Shown here one piece after another: positions 40,740 through 52,524 of a DNA stretch of 64,000 nt. This DNA is from Achatina immaculata (Eukaryota > Mollusca > Gastropoda > Stylommatophora > Achatinidae), in contig CM019707.1 in NCBI GenBank assembly GCA_009760885.1, positions 34,518,645-34,582,644 of the forward strand, in the 5' to 3' direction. Positions within the stretch are counted from its first letter, which is position 1, and each line of letters starts with the position of its first letter. The notes under the pieces were generated by a model, which ran no database searches, was not told the origin of the DNA, and worked only from the letters and a program-made list of their open reading frames with translations. Position numbers and translations under genes: made by a program.

Positions 40740-40980
40740 GACATATATTTGCTGAATATCTACACGTTATTGTTGTATATTTGCTGAATATCTACACATT
40801 ATTTTTGCATATTTTCGGACTCTTTACACGTTAATGTGGAATATGAACAGAGTACATACACATTAATGTTGTATATTTGCCAATATCTTCATATTGTTGC
40901 TATATATTTGTCCAGCATCTCGACATTACTTTGTATATTTTCTGAATGTCTACATTGTATTGTTGTATATTTGTTGTATG
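40740..40980. repeat. ~32-bp degenerate minisatellite, ~7 copies
   Basis: TATATTTGCTGAATATCTAC then ACGTTATTGTTG with many substitutions. An old, decayed array. Confidence 0.75.
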
Positions 40981-41167
40981 AGGGCCTACTTTAGAGCCGA
41001 ATTTTTTTTAAAACACATTTGGTTTTGTGGAGATAAAGGCTTCTTATGCGACCATAAAAATATACACAGACATTACTACAAGTTTTATCTTTAAAAGAGT
41101 CATATTTTGCCTTATTTTTTATGGGTGCTTTAGTTGTGACTTGATTGGTGCAGTTGCCTCTCACTGC

Positions 41168-41300
41168 AAGAAGAAATGGGTCTCTGGCTCTTTCTGGAGT
41201 TGGGAAAGGAAAGGCAGTCAGGTATAATGCTGACCACATCACCTTCTAAGTGCTCAGGGAGGTCAAGGACAATATAGTCCCTGGCACCGATATCACATAG
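41168..41300 (+). mobile_element. tRNA-headed SINE, 5'-truncated
   Basis: Plus-strand TCTGGAGTTGGGAAAGG, GGTATAATGCTGACCACATC, ACCTTCTAAGTGCTCAGGGA and GGTCAAGGACAATATAGTCC match the SINE central and 3' parts (compare 63195-63280). The tRNA head is missing. The element's end overlaps a 51-bp duplication. Confidence 0.75.
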
Positions 41301-41380
41301 ATTACTGGTATGATATCCTAGGATACCATCCCTAGCACCGATATCACATAGATTCCTGGTATGATATCCTAGAATGGCGT
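41279..41380. repeat. 51-bp duplication at the SINE 3' end, 2 copies
   Basis: CCCTGGCACCGATATCACAT with AGATTACTGGTATGATATCC occurs twice. The SINE's own CACCGATATCAC end is part of the unit. Confidence 0.85.
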
Positions 41381-42963
41381 ATACCTTTTATCTCTTACAT
41401 AAGTTTTTTGTATCTTGGTAAAAGACAAATATAAATCATTTGTATACACAAATGATTAAGAGCACAAGAAATTAATTCAGAAAATAGCCATTAGAGTTCA
41501 ATAATTTCCCCGAGAGAATGAAAACTCTAATAACAAAAATAACTTATTTATTTAGAAGTCTAGATGAATTAGAAATTCAAAACGGAATTTAAAAGCACGG
41601 AATGTAATCGATATTTTGTCAGTTCGTTGTGTGTTCTTTAAATATGCTGTATAGTTATTTTAGACAATTACTTTTCGTAAATTGGGGGGGGGGAATAACC
41701 TTTCGTTTTCCACAATAACTCTTCGTTATTTTCAAATGTTATTTTGAACTTCAGGTAGTTCTCTGTAAAGAATGGTCCCTTAAATAGGACAGCGGCCTCA
41801 GAACCTAAACACTGTAGCCTAAAATCTAAACTTGAAACTAAAGATTTTTGGCAACTCAGAAACGGGTCACAAGCCTGACAAATGTAACTTTGCGTCCCAC
41901 GAGTCAAATCTAGCTGGGCCAGGAGCCGTTCCGCCTCAACAGCGTCCTAAGTTGTCCTAGCAAGGAGGACCAGAGAGTTCTCGCCAAGGGTAATTAGCTA
42001 CACTTGTAGCTGACAATTTGTGCCCCAATTGTGCCCCCAGACCCCCCTAGTTTCCACTTCCTAGTGTCACCCCCGGGGCACGATCCCGTACCCGGGATTT
42101 GTGGAGGAAATGATGAAAAGGGGAGCCGGGATGGGGCTTTTTTTTTTTTTGAAAGGACTTTCAGTTGTGGCAGGGCAGGTTTGTCCCGGTACCTGTGCCA
42201 GGTGATTACGTACATCAAGTACGACATTTAACTTTAATTGCAGGGCCCGACATTCGTCTACGGACTATCTCCCTTGTCCTCGTCCACCCCCCCCCCCCCC
42301 CAGTTCTCGTACTCATGTCTTTCTCACATTTGCCGTGGTTGTGCCGAGTTATCTTCCCTTCTCATCATCGTCATCATTATTGTCATCCCTGCAGTCATTA
42401 CAAGCTGTAAAAATGTTTCATCGTTACAGACATCGTAAATAGGACCCACAGCTAGACTACAGATAAAAGTAGTAATAAATTGATCAGAATAATGTGTAGA
42501 ATGTGAAATAATAGCAAATGTAATGAGATATTTGTGTACATGTCCATGTATGTAATGTAATAAGGCGTGTATTTGGGGCAGCGGATAAGCAGAAAATACA
42601 GTCAGACTGATTTAACAGTCACACATTCTTGCATGCAGATGTGGGCCCACATTCTTAGGGGGCGGGGCCCTTGAAGCTAAACTCTTGGAGGGTTCTCCTA
42701 TTATATAAAGTTTGGAGGATGAGGTAGAAGCGAACAATGATGGGCATGTTTGTTACTACGTGAAAGAAGGAACTGGCTTAAAGCTTTAGAACTTTCATTG
42801 TTAATCTGATCAAATTTTGTTGTTCCGCGGGCCACCTTTGCACCTGTGGGCCTTGCAGTTTCATTAGTTTCATAATGCATATGCAAGGGAGAAAAATCTT
42901 GTAAATCCCAGGCATATTTTTGTGCTCGGCGGGGGTCACTGGAGGTCTTCGGTAGAGCTCATT
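41381..42963. other. No supported gene
   Basis: Homopolymers at about 41685-41693 (G), 42138-42150 (T) and 42289-42301 (C). A short ATC-rich region lies at 42362-42385. Several 60-80 codon frames have no recognised domain. Confidence 0.4.
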
Positions 42964-43101
42964 AAAGGTCCTCATTAGAGCTTACTGAAGGTCCTCTGTG
43001 GAGCTAAAAGAAGGTCCTCTGTGGAGCTAAAAGAAGGTCCTCTGTGGAGCTAAATGAAGGTCCTCTGTGGAGCTAAAACAAGGTCCTCTGTGGAGCTTGA
43101 A
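42964..43101. repeat. 23-bp minisatellite, ~6 copies (forward orientation)
   Basis: Unit GGTCCTCTGTGGAGCTAAAA then GAA. The same unit in reverse complement forms another array at 46305-46413. Confidence 0.9.
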
Positions 43102-43569
43102 CTGAAAATGAGAATGTAAAAAAAAAAAATGCTAAATGGAATTGTCTAGAGCAGTGAGACAACACAACCACATACCGCAAGTGAGATTATCATAGGCAGT
43201 CGAGACGCAGGCTCGCGATCTGAATATGTTCCCTGGAAATAATCCATGGCCAAGGTAGGGATTAAAGTAATCCTCCCTAGAATTATAGCCAAGTAGAAGC
43301 AGAGACCCCGTGATTGGCGGGTACATCGATTTGTACGATGCGGTCTGGTCGCCGGTTGGCGGAAGATTAGAACTGAATATATTGTGTAGGGTCAAGAAAA
43401 AAGTCTTATGTTCAATACAAAGAGAAAGATGAAAGAAGTACAACACGACAACTTACAAGATCTCATAGTAATGTTGTTTTACTGCTTTATGAAACATGAA
43501 ATAGTATTTTTTTTTTTTTAGGTGAGACGGGAGGGAAATCTGACAGTACAGAAAAGAAAGTATCATGAC
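43102..43569. other. No recognisable gene
   Basis: A 104-codon minus-strand frame (43132-43446) has no known domain. T tract at 43507-43519. Confidence 0.4.
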
Positions 43570-43870
43570 TGTTTCTATGATTATTTTATTAATATCAGCA
43601 AAACTATTACTATCACCATCATTATTATTATCACAATCGTTATTACTGTCACCATCATTTAGTATCATGTCCCAACCAACTTTTATTATTACTATCACCA
43701 TCAATTATTGCTATCGCCATCATTATTGGTATCACCATCATTATTACTATCACAATCGTTATTGCTATCACAATCGTTATTACTGTCACCATCATTATTA
43801 CTATCACAATCATTATTACTATCACCATCATTATTACCATCACAATCATTATTGCTATCACCATCGTTTA
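43570..43870. repeat. ATT/ATC-rich 18-bp minisatellite
   Basis: Units ATTATTACTATCACCATC and ATTATTACTATCACAATC alternate, with a few GTCACC and GCTATC variants. The repeat keeps frames open on both strands (Ser/Leu and Asp/Asn rich), all artefactual. Confidence 0.88.
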
Positions 43871-43950
43871 GTGCCAGTATCTTCGCCAATATTATTATTA
43901 CTGTCATTTTGTTTTGTAGCAAAATTAACATTTCTAGTTTTTGTTTTATT

Positions 43951-43953
43951 ACT

Positions 43954-43992
<39 letters not shown>
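43951..43992. repeat. ATC trinucleotide microsatellite
   Basis: About 13 ATC units immediately upstream of a SINE. Confidence 0.95.
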
Positions 43993-43994
43993 GC

Positions 43995-44060
43995 TAGCGT
44001 GGATAGGCGCACTGTCTAATAATTCGCTGGTACCAGCAGCGGCAAGTTTTTCTGGTACCA

Positions 44061-44105
<45 letters not shown>

Positions 44106-44290
44106 TACACACAAACACACACACACACACACACACACCACACAAAGCCCCGAGGTCCACCCAGCCTCTAAAAACGGGTACCAGAGAAATCTGGGAAGGT
44201 AAATGCGGCCAGGTATGATACTGACCATATTAGACTTTCATGTGCCGAGGGTCCCGGAAATACGGGCCTAACACAGTATTCTATGCCTTA
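43995..44290 (+). mobile_element. tRNA-headed SINE carrying a CA array
   Basis: Plus-strand copy. The decayed head includes GTCTAATAATTCGCTGGTAC. A ~78-bp CA run (44061-44138) occupies the position between head and core. The core follows: GTCCACCCAGCCTCTAAAAA, CGGGTACCAGAGAAATC, GGCCAGGTATGATACTGACC and ATACGGGCCTAACACAGTAT. The B box is not convincing, so the head is decayed. Confidence 0.75.
44061..44138. repeat. CA dinucleotide array within the SINE
   Basis: About 40 nt of CA, then ATACATACACACAAA, then more CA. Confidence 0.95.
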
Positions 44291-44339
44291 TGACATGGAA
44301 ACAGGGATTTTATCTCTTTTTTTAAAAAATCTACCTTTA

Positions 44340-44745
44340 TTATCACTAACAGCATTATGCTCTTTATCATCACTAGCAGCATCATCACTAGAAACATTAT
44401 GTTCTTTATCATCACTAGCAGTATTATGTTCTTTATCATCACTCGCAGCGTTATGTTCTTTATCATCACTAGCAACATTATGTTCTTTATCATCACTAGC
44501 AGTATTATGTTCTTTATCATCACTAGCAGCGTTATGTTCTTTATCATCACTAGCAACATTATGTTCTTTATCATCACTAGCAGCATTATGTACGTTATTA
44601 TCACGAGCACCATTATGTTCTTTATCACCACTAGCAACATTATGTTTTTTATCATCATTAGCAACATTATGTTCTTTATCATCACTAGCGACATTATGTT
44701 CTCTATCATCACTAGCAACATTATGTTCTTTTTCATCAACGTCAC
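44340..44745. repeat. 27-bp minisatellite, ~15 copies
   Basis: The unit ATCACTAGCAGCATTATGTT then CTTTATC alternates AGCAGCATT, AGCAACATT and AGCAGTATT subtypes. The 9-residue period keeps three frames open for over 140 codons each. No gene is supported. Confidence 0.93.
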
Positions 44746-44906
44746 GATGTTCTTCCTGAAACATCTTTTATCGTCTTTGTTAACTTGATCGTCGCTGTCG
44801 TTATTAACTTTGTTATCACCGCTATGACAGATGAGACCAAAACGATGCGTCCTAGCTTGTTTTCCAGGTAAACTGGAGTTTACAAGGTAAGAGTTTACAG
44901 GTAAGC

Positions 44907-44972
44907 TGGAGAAGATGGCTAATTGCTGGAGAAGATGGCTAATTGCTGGAGAAGATGGCTAATTGCTGGAGA
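44907..44972. repeat. 20-bp repeat, ~3.5 copies
   Basis: GCTGGAGAAGATGGCTAATT. Confidence 0.9.
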
Positions 44973-45171
44973 AGGGAAGACTCTACAGTTAGACAACATG
45001 TCGGACAGTAAATGCACTGCAGCCACTTTTTTTTTTTGCTGTAAGCTTCTATGTAGGCTCCGCCACCACAAAGCCCAAGCCTACCTCAAACGCGCCGATT
45101 AAGCTGCAGTGACTTGACAGTTACCGCAGAAAGTGACTGCAACAGAAACTGGGGTTCTTCAGTCTTAACTG

Positions 45172-45172
<1 letters not shown>

Positions 45173-45202
<30 letters not shown>

Positions 45203-45203
45203 G
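45173..45203. repeat. ATC trinucleotide microsatellite
   Basis: About ten ATC units. Confidence 0.93.
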
Positions 45204-45404
45204 AAAGCTGCTTTACCTGCAGAACTGTTTTCAGGTAACACAGGAATATGGAGAAAGTGTGAAATTTGCTATCTTTTGCTCCCGTTATTTTTTGACACAT
45301 TACATCTAATATGGAAGTAAAGTTGACTGGGGGAACTTACACGGAATGCATGTTAAAAGAGTGAATTACAAAAGGAAAGTAGGAAAACTGTAAGATGTGG
45401 CAGT

Positions 45405-45465
45405 GCACAACAACAACCAACAACAACCAACAACAACTAACAACAACAACAACAACAACAACAAA
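45405..45465. repeat. CAA-rich microsatellite
   Basis: ACAACAACCAACAACAAC followed by about nine pure CAA units. Confidence 0.92.
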
Positions 45466-45775
45466 CTTACGAAAAAACAAGAAGTATAATAATTTAAGCA
45501 AGCATGAAAAATAATCACGTGAAAACATAAACATACAGTCACACAAACTAATGAAAACAGAAAGGAAGAATAGACAAGAAGGAAGTATTTCCTTGCCTGT
45601 TTTTCGTTAGTTTATTGGAGACGGATATGAAGAACAACTACGGTCACATCTTTGGGTTTTTTGTGTGAGTATGTTTGTGTGTGTGCATGCGGGCGGCATT
45701 ATTTTTGTATAATTTGTACTGTTCCTGGGCTTGTGATCATCATCATCTTCTTCTTCTTCTTCTTCTTCTTCACAG

Positions 45776-45921
45776 ACGACAAGATGAATGTCTTTGAAGA
45801 ACGCAACATTCCCTTTCAAGATGTCAATCATGGCCCTACAGTTGGGCCTGGATTCTTAATGGTGGCAGCCATCATTAAATGCTGGCTAAAGATGGGGGCC
45901 GTATTGTCAAACATGTCTCCC
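45776..45921 (+). other. Candidate internal exon of unknown host gene
   Basis: A CTT-rich polypyrimidine run (45747-45771) is followed by CACAG (a 3' splice site pattern) at 45771-45775, and CCCGTAAGA at about 45919-45927 is a good 5' splice site. The 146-bp interval is open in one frame: DDKMNVFEERNIPFQDVNHG, PTVGPGFLMVAAIIKCWLKM, GAVLSNMSP. No protein family is recognised. The pyrimidine run may simply be a microsatellite, so the splice reading could be accidental. The interval is not a multiple of three. Confidence 0.2.
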
Positions 45922-46304
45922 GTAAGAACCGACGAAATAAAGCGATCTGAACAAATATGGCATAAACCAATCAATTCTTACCCAATGTCTTGATCTGTGG
46001 CATCCGTCAAATGCTTATTTACTTATTTATTTGCCATGCGCCTTACATATTCGATTTACGCTATTTTTAATTTACGGTGTCTTCGTCGGAACGTAATCCC
46101 ATCGTAGAGTCGGTAGCTGAGGAATACAGGTGTAAATGGAAGCAATTTTTCGTGAGTACATCAGGAGAACAAAGGAGGTTGCCGAGGTTTTTGAGAACAA
46201 AAGTGAAATAATAAGCTAAATGTGACAAAAGTAGAACATTTTGTAGAGATTTATATCTACGAGACCAGCTTTTTAGACAAAAGTGGAAATATTTTATACT
46301 CGTC

Positions 46305-46413
46305 CTCCACAGAGGACCTTCTGTTAGCTCCACATAGAACTTTCTTTTAGCGCCACAGAAGACCTGTTAGCTCCACTGAGGATCTTCTGTAAGCTCCACA
46401 GAGAACTTTCACT
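46305..46413. repeat. 23-bp minisatellite, ~4-5 copies (reverse orientation)
   Basis: CTCCACAGAGGACCTTCTGT and TTAGCTCCACATAGAAC-type units are the reverse complement of the array at 42964-43101, 3.2 kb away. This copy is more diverged. Confidence 0.85.
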
Positions 46414-47862
46414 TATCTACCCGCCGAGACTACAAGATTTCATCTTTGTGTGTGAGTTATGAAGCTACTGAAGTTTAGACATCGGGGCCCATAAATACGA
46501 AAGGGTGGGGGGGGGGGGGTTCCCTGTAGGACCCCAGAAATGTATCATATTAAAAAGAGAAAATTGTAAATATTCAAATCCAGTTCCTTTTCCTGCGCAG
46601 TGCCAAGAATGTCCCTTAAAGTACATTTCTTTCCCGTACTGCAAGTGAAAACGGAGAACACTTTGTTGTCCTGTTTCAGTGGTTTTTGTGTTGAAAGTAA
46701 GGAAACAATATTTAATGTCTGCGTCATGATGATGCTGATGATGATGTACACAACTCCCTATACATTTGTAGCAAGTAGCACACGAATGTTAGCAAATAAT
46801 AAGTGTGATACTCCGCAGTATGTTAACAGTGTGATGAGCATGAAGGTGTGTTAACTCTCGAGAAATGCGTCTTGTGACGAACAGAAGTCTGACTTGTCTG
46901 TGTAGCCAGCGAGTGTTAACACACTACAACACATTTCCTACGCTTAGATTCCAGTTCTAACTTTTATGCGATCATCGGCGTTTGTTTTCACCCTAAGAAA
47001 TTAACAACAGGAAACAGTCAGGCAGGCAATTACCTTCACAAAACGGGGTAATATCCCTCGCTTTACGCCGTCGGTTTCGCGATTTCATAGCCAATATTCT
47101 AGGCTTTCAAATTCGATCTCTCGCACAGCATGAAACTAGAATTTTGCATGTAAATACAAGGGCCGTCGTTAACATCACGCCATGGAAATATCCCACAACA
47201 TATTTTGCTCCTTTCATGGGAATTTTATTCGTGAACAACACTGGGAAGTCTTTGAATGACAAGTTCTGGGCAACTTAGAAAACGATAGCTAGAGTTTCAG
47301 AAAAGGGGATTTGAACGTCAATGTCTGCCTGTTTGTTGAAGGTTTGGAGGTGAGGGTAAAGAGAAGAATAAAGGATCAATGTCCTGGTGAAAGGACGTGG
47401 CTACCGTAGCTAGTTTCTTGCCTGGGATCGGACTGTCTGTGGTCGTTGAACTTCGCCTTGTGTGTGCTTGTAGCTGTGTCACACGACAGCCACCGATAAG
47501 CTGTCATCATTTTGGCTTCTTCCCCAGTTTTTGTGTTTGACGGACAGCGCTTGAATGTTGGACAGCGGGTGATATGGCGGAATCTCACCCCACCCATCAC
47601 CAAGTTAGCTCTTTTGTTTTAAGCGAATTAGCGGCCTGATAGAAAGTAGAACCTTTCATTTCTGCTGCTGTAGTTGTTGTGGATGATTAATCGATCGGGG
47701 ATTTTTAGTTGTCTACATTTCTTTAAGTTGCTGCGGAAGAAATATTTTCCCCTCCCCTTGTCTGCCTCTCCTTTTTTCCCCCTTCCTTTTTAATCCTTTC
47801 AACCGCTTCCTAAGAGGCGGCCCCTCGCTGCTAAGCCCCTCCCTTTCGCATTCACTGGCCTC
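46414..47862. other. No supported gene
   Basis: G tract at about 46507-46519 and a GATGATGCTGATGATGATG stretch near 46727. Otherwise unassigned. Confidence 0.4.
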
Positions 47863-47975
47863 TCATTTTGGCAGTCGCTGCGTCATAGGCCATTGTGACG
47901 ACGCGCGCGCAGACGTATTCCATTTCAGTGCTGGCGTAGAGTGCCCCGTGCTGTCATTGGTTTGCCAAATGGACC
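47863..47975. promoter_or_regulatory. Weak promoter-like CpG cluster with CCAAT motif
   Basis: CGCTGCGTCATAGGCC and TGTGACGACGCGCGCGCAGA form a local CpG cluster in otherwise CpG-poor DNA, with TGCGTCA and TGACG bZIP-like boxes, and CATTGGTTTGCCAAATGG (an inverted CCAAT) about 60 bp on. There is no TATA box and no recognisable downstream exon. This is suggestive only. Confidence 0.2.
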
Positions 47976-49969
47976 AGTCAGAATCGATAACACAAGTCCA
48001 GCAAAGCGTATTAGGCGTTGAATAGCCAAGTGGTCGCAGAAGAAGGGACGCATACATTTGGTTGTGAATACGCGAAAAGATTTATCATTTTATCTACACA
48101 TTTCGAGCTGAGAAGGAGAAAGACGCTATTGAGAACAGACTTCACAGGTGATTATACAGTGAACTTTTTTTTTTTCTTTCCCACTTTTCTGTACCCTGCT
48201 TATTCACTGCTATATTTCGCCTTTATCTTCTCTTAAAAGATGTGTTCAGCTCCTGTTGTTGCTTGCCTGTGAACGCCAAACCTCCACCTTCTCGTGTTGC
48301 AGGCGAGGAAGTTTGCTGATTAATCCCACACTTGTACTTATTCACTTCTAGTAAAAAGTACTTTTTTTTCTACCTAAAAGAAAATAAAAACTTGCATACC
48401 TTCCATTTATTATTTCACAAGTTAGCTAATCGATTATTGGAGTTTATTATTAGGTAAGGCTATTGGTTTCTTATGCTGGAATAATTAATTATCTTATGAA
48501 AGGACTTATTGACGGTGATAAGAGAGTTTGATTTTTATTTGTTTTTAAGAAGTCGAGAGGACTTCACCCCTTCACGAGCTTTTAAAAAATACTTTTGTGA
48601 GTTAAATTCAGAAAGTGAATTCTTCTCTGCACAAGAGAACAGTGGCCACGCTTGAAGGCCTGTGTTTTGTTAACTTTATCTATGTAGCTGGAGTTTATTT
48701 CGACATTTTATGGACTAACCTTGGCTTGTTAACTTTTGTCTGTAGGTATGCAGTTTTAGAACTTTGTTACAGCAAATTTAAGTTCGATAGAGTTCATGCA
48801 GGTACATAGTTTTAAGTGTAGTCTAGTTTGATAGTTTTTGTTGTTGCTTTTTTTTTCTTTCATAAAGTTAAAATAATTTTTTTACAAAAAGTGTTCGCTC
48901 CAAGACACAGGAAACTGTAGTTTTGATGAAAGTGCTTAATGACGTAGACGCTGGAGTAGAAAAGATGTTTGTGGAGTTAGCAAACCCCAGGTTTGTTATT
49001 TTTGCTGATAAAAACATCTGCTCAAGGAAGAAAAGATGTTTGTCCAGTGAGTTCCTATACCACCTTGAGTCGCCCCGTGTTAAAGTTAATCTGATATTTT
49101 CTGGTTATATTCTCAATTAAATGTACCATTATTTTTGTTTTCTTTCTATTACTTTTTATATCTTATCCATATAATTTGTATATTTTGTCCTCTTTTTTTT
49201 TATCCCGACAGTTACATTAATATAGCAATGTGTGACATCGCTTTGTCATTGCCAGTAATTGTTCTTAACACTTTTTTTTTCTTGACAAATTCCAGAACCA
49301 TCCGTTATATGCGACTGAGTATGCCATAGTTTTATGTAACTCTGTTCGGAAATAAGAAAACAAAAGTTACGTCTTTTTTTTTATTTGTCGATAGTCTCCT
49401 GTGGACAAGTCGTGAAGTGTAACATTTCAAGTTCTCTGGAATCCTTGTAATGGTTTTCTGACAGCTGCTATCTTCAGATTGTGTCAGAGATCTCCAAGAT
49501 CTTTCTTGACTTTCTCTCTTTGTTTTCTCGAATCTTTGTCTGCTACGAAAAAAAACAAACTTTTTTCCTCCTTTTTTTTGAGCCTTATGATTTCTCTTCA
49601 AATGTCAGTTCTCTATTCTTCCATTAAGTATCGCTGTCTATTTCGGATTTTGAAATTCAACTATTTTAACATCTATTTTAACCTTCTTTAACGCTCCCTT
49701 CTGTTGGAAGACTTGTCCAAGTTTGATGCCGTTTTGTTTCTGTAAAGTCTACAGGTATTGTTAATCTTGATGTTCAGAGCCTGCGTGCGTGGAATTGTAG
49801 GATACAACACCTGAACAATTTGCTTACCCGCCCTAAGTCCATTATTTCAGGGACTCAACTTTGGGCGAGCTTCCCTTCACGCGTTGATAGTTGTATGTCC
49901 CCTCCAGTCCGGTGTGTGTCTGTGTTCGCTTTCGGGGATACTAGAATGTGCAATTGTTGGATACATACA
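47976..49969. other. No supported gene; AT-rich
   Basis: T-rich tracts at 48167-48180, 48848-48862, 49190-49202, 49270-49283 and 49374-49383. Frames of up to about 90 codons contain no recognised domain. Confidence 0.4.
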
Positions 49970-50465
49970 TCTAGGAGATACAACAAACGTTCAGGAGATC
50001 CAATAACAGCCCGGAGATAAAATAAACATCCAGGAGATACAGTAAACAGCCCGGAGATACAATAAACATACGGGAGATACAGTAAACAGCCCGGAGATAC
50101 AATAAACATCCAGGAGATACAGTAAACAGCCCGGAGATACAATAAACATCCAGGAGCTATAGTAAACAGCCCGGAGATACAATAAACATACGGGGGTACC
50201 ACAAACATATTGGAGGTACAACACCTGGGAGATACACCAATCAGGAGATACAAGTAGCCCAGAGATACAAACAACTAGAAGATACAAACATCCAGGCGAT
50301 ACAACAAACAACCCGAGGATACAGAAACAGTTAAGAGATACAAATATCCAGGAGATAAACAGACAGACCGGAGATACAAACTATTAGGAGCTACAAACAA
50401 CCCAGAGGTACAAACAGTCTAGAGATGCAAATAAACAGCCAGAGGTACAAACAGCCAGGAGATAT
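49970..50465. repeat. 20-bp minisatellite, ~24 copies, degenerate ends
   Basis: Unit GGAGATACAATAAACATCCA / GGAGATACAGTAAACAGCCC in alternation (40-bp higher-order period) at 50010-50190. Outward units (AGATACAAACATCCAGG, TAGGAGCTACAAACAACCC) are diverged. Minus-strand frames of 106-139 codons are products of the array. Confidence 0.9.
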
Positions 50466-51125
50466 AGCTAGATGTATCGTTTCGAAATGTTTGAAAATGT
50501 CTCCACTTCTCAGCTGTTTATAACATCGTCATATAAGTTCATCCCAGTTAAACATAGAGACTTCTGAGACATGGAGACTGCAGACGTAATGAGACTTCAG
50601 CGAGCCGTCATAAACTCTGGTCTTTCTATTATCTTTCTTGCTGAAAATGATTGCAGTGTTTGAAATGTCTGATGCCATGACACAGCGTGTAACTTTGGAG
50701 TCTTTCTGTGGCCTGTATTTATCGTTCTGGTCTAAGATTTATTCTATATTCTGTTCAGACTGACGTATAGTAAACATGGAAATTGAGAAAAAAAAGGACA
50801 TATATTTTACGTATAGATTTCTATAACTTGGGAACACCAGCGCTGGGAACTCGTGTGATAACTGTCAGGGTTGGGGGTTGTCTGGTTGAGGTACGCGGTG
50901 GTTGTTACATCGTGTTGTCTGGAGATGTGTTGGTGACGTAGAGGTCTTACCACATGTGGGGATCAGAGGTACAGCTGAGGTTTCCTTCCAGAGATCCCAA
51001 ACTTGGAGGTTTCTTTGAACTTGGGGCTATCACTTCTGGAAGTCTTCGCTGGGATTTTTGCTCCATTTCAAGTCAGATGTTTTCTGTGCCACGTCATCTC
51101 ACAGACTTCAGGACTGAGGCAGGAA
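50466..51125. other. No recognisable gene
   Basis: Unassigned sequence. Confidence 0.4.
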
Positions 51126-51510
51126 TTTATTCCGTAGAGAATATTAATTAATTAATTTTCATTAATATGTGAAATCAGAAGTCCCGTAGACAATTAATAT
51201 GTGAAGTCAGATGTGCCGTAGAGAATTAATATGTGAGGTCATAAGTCCCGTAGAAAATTAATATTTGGGGTCATCATAAGTCAATTAATATGTGGGTACA
51301 GAGAATTAATATGTGTGGTCATAAGTCCCGTAGAAAATTAATATGTGAAGTCAGAAGTCCCGCAGAGAATTAATATGTGAGATCACAAGTCCCGTAGAGA
51401 ATTAATATTTGGGGTCACAAGTCGTGAAGAAAATTGAGATCACAAGTCCCGTAGTAAACTAACGTGTGGGGTCACAAGTCCCATAGTGAACTAATGTGAG
51501 AGGTCAGAGT
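51126..51510. repeat. ~32-bp minisatellite, ~11 copies, degenerate
   Basis: The unit contains GAATTAATATGTGAGGTCAT then AAGTCCCGTAGA. Units near 51270-51290 are truncated. Confidence 0.88.
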
Positions 51511-52066
51511 AAAGCTGTTTTAAATTAAGAGTTTAATAATAAATAGTACACCAGACCTAACCTTTTCTTATCTCAGATAAAAAAGGTAATAGGTAAAATT
51601 TAAAAAAAATTATTATCGTTAACATTAAAAAAAAAACTATTCATTCATTAGTTTCGCAAAGTAATCAAAATACGAGGCTAATATTGCAGCAAATAAACTG
51701 GGTTACACAGTTCTCATTCGTTTCCGTGAAAATGATTACACCCAATCTAAATACGACCCAACTGTGGCTCACAGCGTGGTACAGAATTATTTACAGCATT
51801 CTTCGCTGTACGTCTCTTCAATGTACGATGTCTCTATAAACGTCTGTAGATCTTCATTGCGTTAATTTGCGCGTGTTAAGCGTTTCTATCGGCGTGTGCG
51901 CATCTGGTGAGTAAACTTTAACGCGTGTGTCTCGCTCTGCCGTGATTAATTGCTGGTGATTAATTGGGTGTGTGATTATCAGGACGTTTGATGTTAAAGT
52001 CTGGATATCCTCTTAAATGTGCGAAACACAGGCAAGCACTTGGCAGAGTGCCGTTATTTTTTTATT
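51511..52066. other. No recognisable gene
   Basis: A-rich patches at 51590-51640. TTAATTGCTGGTGATTAATTG near 51945 is a short imperfect repeat. Confidence 0.4.
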
Positions 52067-52493
52067 TGCTGGTACTATATGTGTGATTTGCTGGTACTAT
52101 ATGTGTGATTTGCCGGGACTGTATCTGTGATTTGCTGATATTGTATATGTAATTTGCCGGTACTGTATGAGTGATTTCGTGGTATTGTATGTGTGATTTG
52201 CGGTATTGTATTGCTGGTGCTGCATGTGTAAAATGCCGGTACCATATGTGTGATTTGCTGGTACTGTATGTGTAAATTGCCGGCACTATGTGTGTGATTT
52301 TCTGGTACTGTATGTGTAAATTGCCGTTACTATATGTGTGATGTGCCGGTGCTGTATGAGTGATTTCGTGGTATTATATGTGTGATCTGCGGTATTGTAT
52401 TGCTGGTACTGTACGTGTAAATTGCCGGTACTATATGTGTGATTTGCTGGCAATGTGTGATTTGCCAGTGCTGTATGTGTGATTTTATGTTCC
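52067..52493. repeat. ~22-bp minisatellite, ~19 copies, degenerate
   Basis: Unit GCTGGTACTATATGTGTGAT then TT. Variants TTGCCGGTACTGTATGTGTA and TTCGTGGTATTGTATG recur as a block twice (about 52150-52230 and 52350-52420). Confidence 0.88.
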
Positions 52494-52524
52494 CACATGA
52501 GTGTAATATTCCGCTGCGTAATGT

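Noticed and set aside
39953..40980. Continuation of LINE family B upstream of 39945
   Set aside because: Sequence changes to unrelated tandem repeats; no RT motif visible.
44281..44788. Four overlapping frames of 143-158 codons on both strands
   Set aside because: All are readings of a 27-bp array whose period is a multiple of three.
47376..47603. 75-codon minus-strand frame next to the CpG cluster
   Set aside because: No similarity to a known family; composition typical of chance frames.
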